Assembly: GCA_937872515.1 (NCBI GenBank)
Contig: CALMSX010000079.1
Location: 1 to 64,000, forward strand
Direction of reading: 5' to 3'
Source of the DNA: an uncultured Bacteroidota bacterium
Lineage (GTDB): Bacteria; Bacteroidota; Bacteroidia; Chitinophagales; Saprospiraceae
Length of the DNA: 64,000 nucleotides
Shown piece after piece: positions 62,906 through 64,000 of the stretch (positions are counted from its first letter, which is position 1; each line of letters begins with the position of its first letter). The notes under the pieces were generated by a model that saw only the letters and a list, made by a program, of their open reading frames with translations, was not told the DNA's origin and did no database searches. A program made the translations under genes and the position numbers.

Positions 62906-64000
62906 ATGAAGAGAACATTAACACAACTTATGTTTCTTTTGGTATTTGTCTTGGGGGCTTCCTCTATGTATGCGCAGCGTACCGTATCAGGTAAAGTAAC
63001 CGACGGCAAAACCGGTGACCCTTTAATTGGGGCCAACATCTTGGTAAAGGGCACCTCTAATGGTACCATTACCGACCTCGATGGTATGTATTCCCTCAGC
63101 GTAGCTGAAGGATCTACCCTCGTTTTTTCTTACACAGGATATGCCAACCAGGAAGTTGTTGTTGGAACATCCGGCAATATCGACATTGCCCTAGCAGAAG
63201 GTTCTGTTTTGGATGAAGTTGTGATCGTAGGTTACGGTTCACAGAAAAAGAGAGACGTTACCGGTTCGGTAGCTTCACTCAAAGAAAAAGACTTCAACCA
63301 GGGAATCGTAACATCCGCTGACCAGTTGTTGCAAAACAGGGTTGCGGGTGTAAACATTATTAACAACAGCGGTCAGCCGGGAGGTCAGGCAACTGTTAAA
63401 ATCCGTGGTAACAACTCCATCAGAGCTGGTGCCAATCCATTGTATGTTATCGATGGTGTGCCTTTGGACGGACGTACTGCCAAAGCGGGCCTTTTGGCAA
63501 CAGACATAGGTGCTATTGCAAATTCCAACCCATTGAACTTCCTTAACCCTTCAGACATTGCCAACATTGATGTATTAAAAGATGCATCATCAGCCGCTAT
63601 TTATGGATCAAGGGCTTCCAATGGTGTCATTTTGATTACTACAAAGAAGGCAAAAGCAGGTGCACCTAAAGTAGATTTTGGTGTTAGTCTCGGTACCAGT
63701 TCAGTTCTTAAAAAGTACGATGTACTAACAGCTGATGAATACAGAGGTGCTTTGACCAAATATGGTCTTACATCAGGTGATGGCAAAGGAAATGTGGATG
63801 CATTCGACCAAATTACCAGAAGTGGTATTACCCAAAATTATAATGTTTCAATAGGTGGTGGATCTGAGACAGCAACTTATCGCTTTTCAGGTGGATACCA
63901 GAACATTGAAGGTATCATTAAAGATTCAGGTTTGAAAAGGTATACCGCCTCTTTCAACTCTAATTTCAAAATGTTGGATGGCAAAATAGGAATTGATGCC
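62906..64000 (+). CDS. SusC/RagA family TonB-linked receptor, partial
   Basis: First 365 residues, running off the window. Signal peptide ends at about 22 (SSMYAQ). CarboxypepD_reg-like domain about 23-95 (VSGKVTDGKTGDPLIGANI), the SusC TonB-box-like DEVVIVGYGSQKKRDVTGSV, then the plug (LQNRVAGVNIINNSGQPGG, VKIRGNNSIRAGANPLYVID, both in part; YGSRASNGVILITTKKA). SusC partners with SusD-like lipoproteins to import glycans or peptides; a susD gene probably lies beyond the edge. Divergent from lacI across the doubled operator. Confidence 0.95.
   Translation, partial: MKRTLTQLMFLLVFVLGASSMYAQRTVSGKVTDGKTGDPLIGANILVKGTSNGTITDLDGMYSLSVAEGSTLVFSYTGYANQEVVVGTSGNIDIALAEGSVLDEVVIVGYGSQKKRDVTGSVASLKEKDFNQGIVTSADQLLQNRVAGVNIINNSGQPGGQATVKIRGNNSIRAGANPLYVIDGVPLDGRTAKAGLLATDIGAIANSNPLNFLNPSDIANIDVLKDASSAAIYGSRASNGVILITTKKAKAGAPKVDFGVSLGTSSVLKKYDVLTADEYRGALTKYGLTSGDGKGNVDAFDQITRSGITQNYNVSIGGGSETATYRFSGGYQNIEGIIKDSGLKRYTASFNSNFKMLDGKIGIDA

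Overview
The window reads as a chromosome segment of a Bacteroidota bacterium, most likely near Saprospiria or Chitinophagia (the class is inference). The signs are TonB-dependent receptors, including a SusC-type one at the right edge, a PorW/SprE-like type IX secretion lipoprotein, FecR/ECF sigma signalling, a DUF4175 giant, LytM and YifB proteins, and many copies of the phylum's -7 promoter motif TAnnTTTG just upstream of genes that lack a Shine-Dalgarno sequence. I saw no rRNA, tRNA, CRISPR array, insertion sequence or prophage. Genes are densely packed with frequent convergent pairs, and the gene content is mostly core-like.

Left part (1-25650): an M20 amidohydrolase, a YifB/ComM ATPase, a possible 32-residue membrane protein with a terminator, a membrane protein, the PorW/SprE-like lipoprotein, a LytM peptidase with a HAD-like phosphatase, homoserine kinase, an operon of DUF4175 protein, RsbW-like ATPase and YbeY, an OmpA/PD40 protein, a PAP2-like protein with phosphohexomutase, TesB, a PQQ-type sugar dehydrogenase, a TPR protein, then mreB, a VanX-type dipeptidase and cinA.

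Middle (25645-37600): small outer-membrane proteins, PRPP synthetase, a pair of bacterial PH-domain membrane proteins with an M19 dipeptidase, a regulatory-domain secreted protein, and a tight operon of an MtfA-like protein without the zinc motif, an O6-methylguanine methyltransferase and a gluconokinase/6-phosphogluconate dehydrogenase fusion. dapA, a hypothetical gene and a TIGR01777-type epimerase follow.

Accessory-looking cluster (37710-43112): a lipoprotein built of four short repeats with a Gly/His linker stands divergent to an operon of ECF sigma factor (with a hydrophobic tail), a HExxH lipoprotein, FecR anti-sigma factor and an STN-domain TonB receptor. This is the best candidate for an under-described system: a cell-surface signalling cassette that carries its own putative surface protease.

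Right part (43122-64000): a haem-binding protein, the mreC-mreD-PBP2-folA operon, a QueD-like enzyme, a TM2/DUF2752 pair, aroQ-recQ, kdsD and three consecutive POT peptide transporters. At the right edge a LacI-family gene and a TonB receptor gene run leftward from a doubled 12-bp palindrome, and a SusC-like gene runs rightward from the same region. The LacI promoter's -33 box lies in that operator, which suggests autoregulation and common control of the two receptors.
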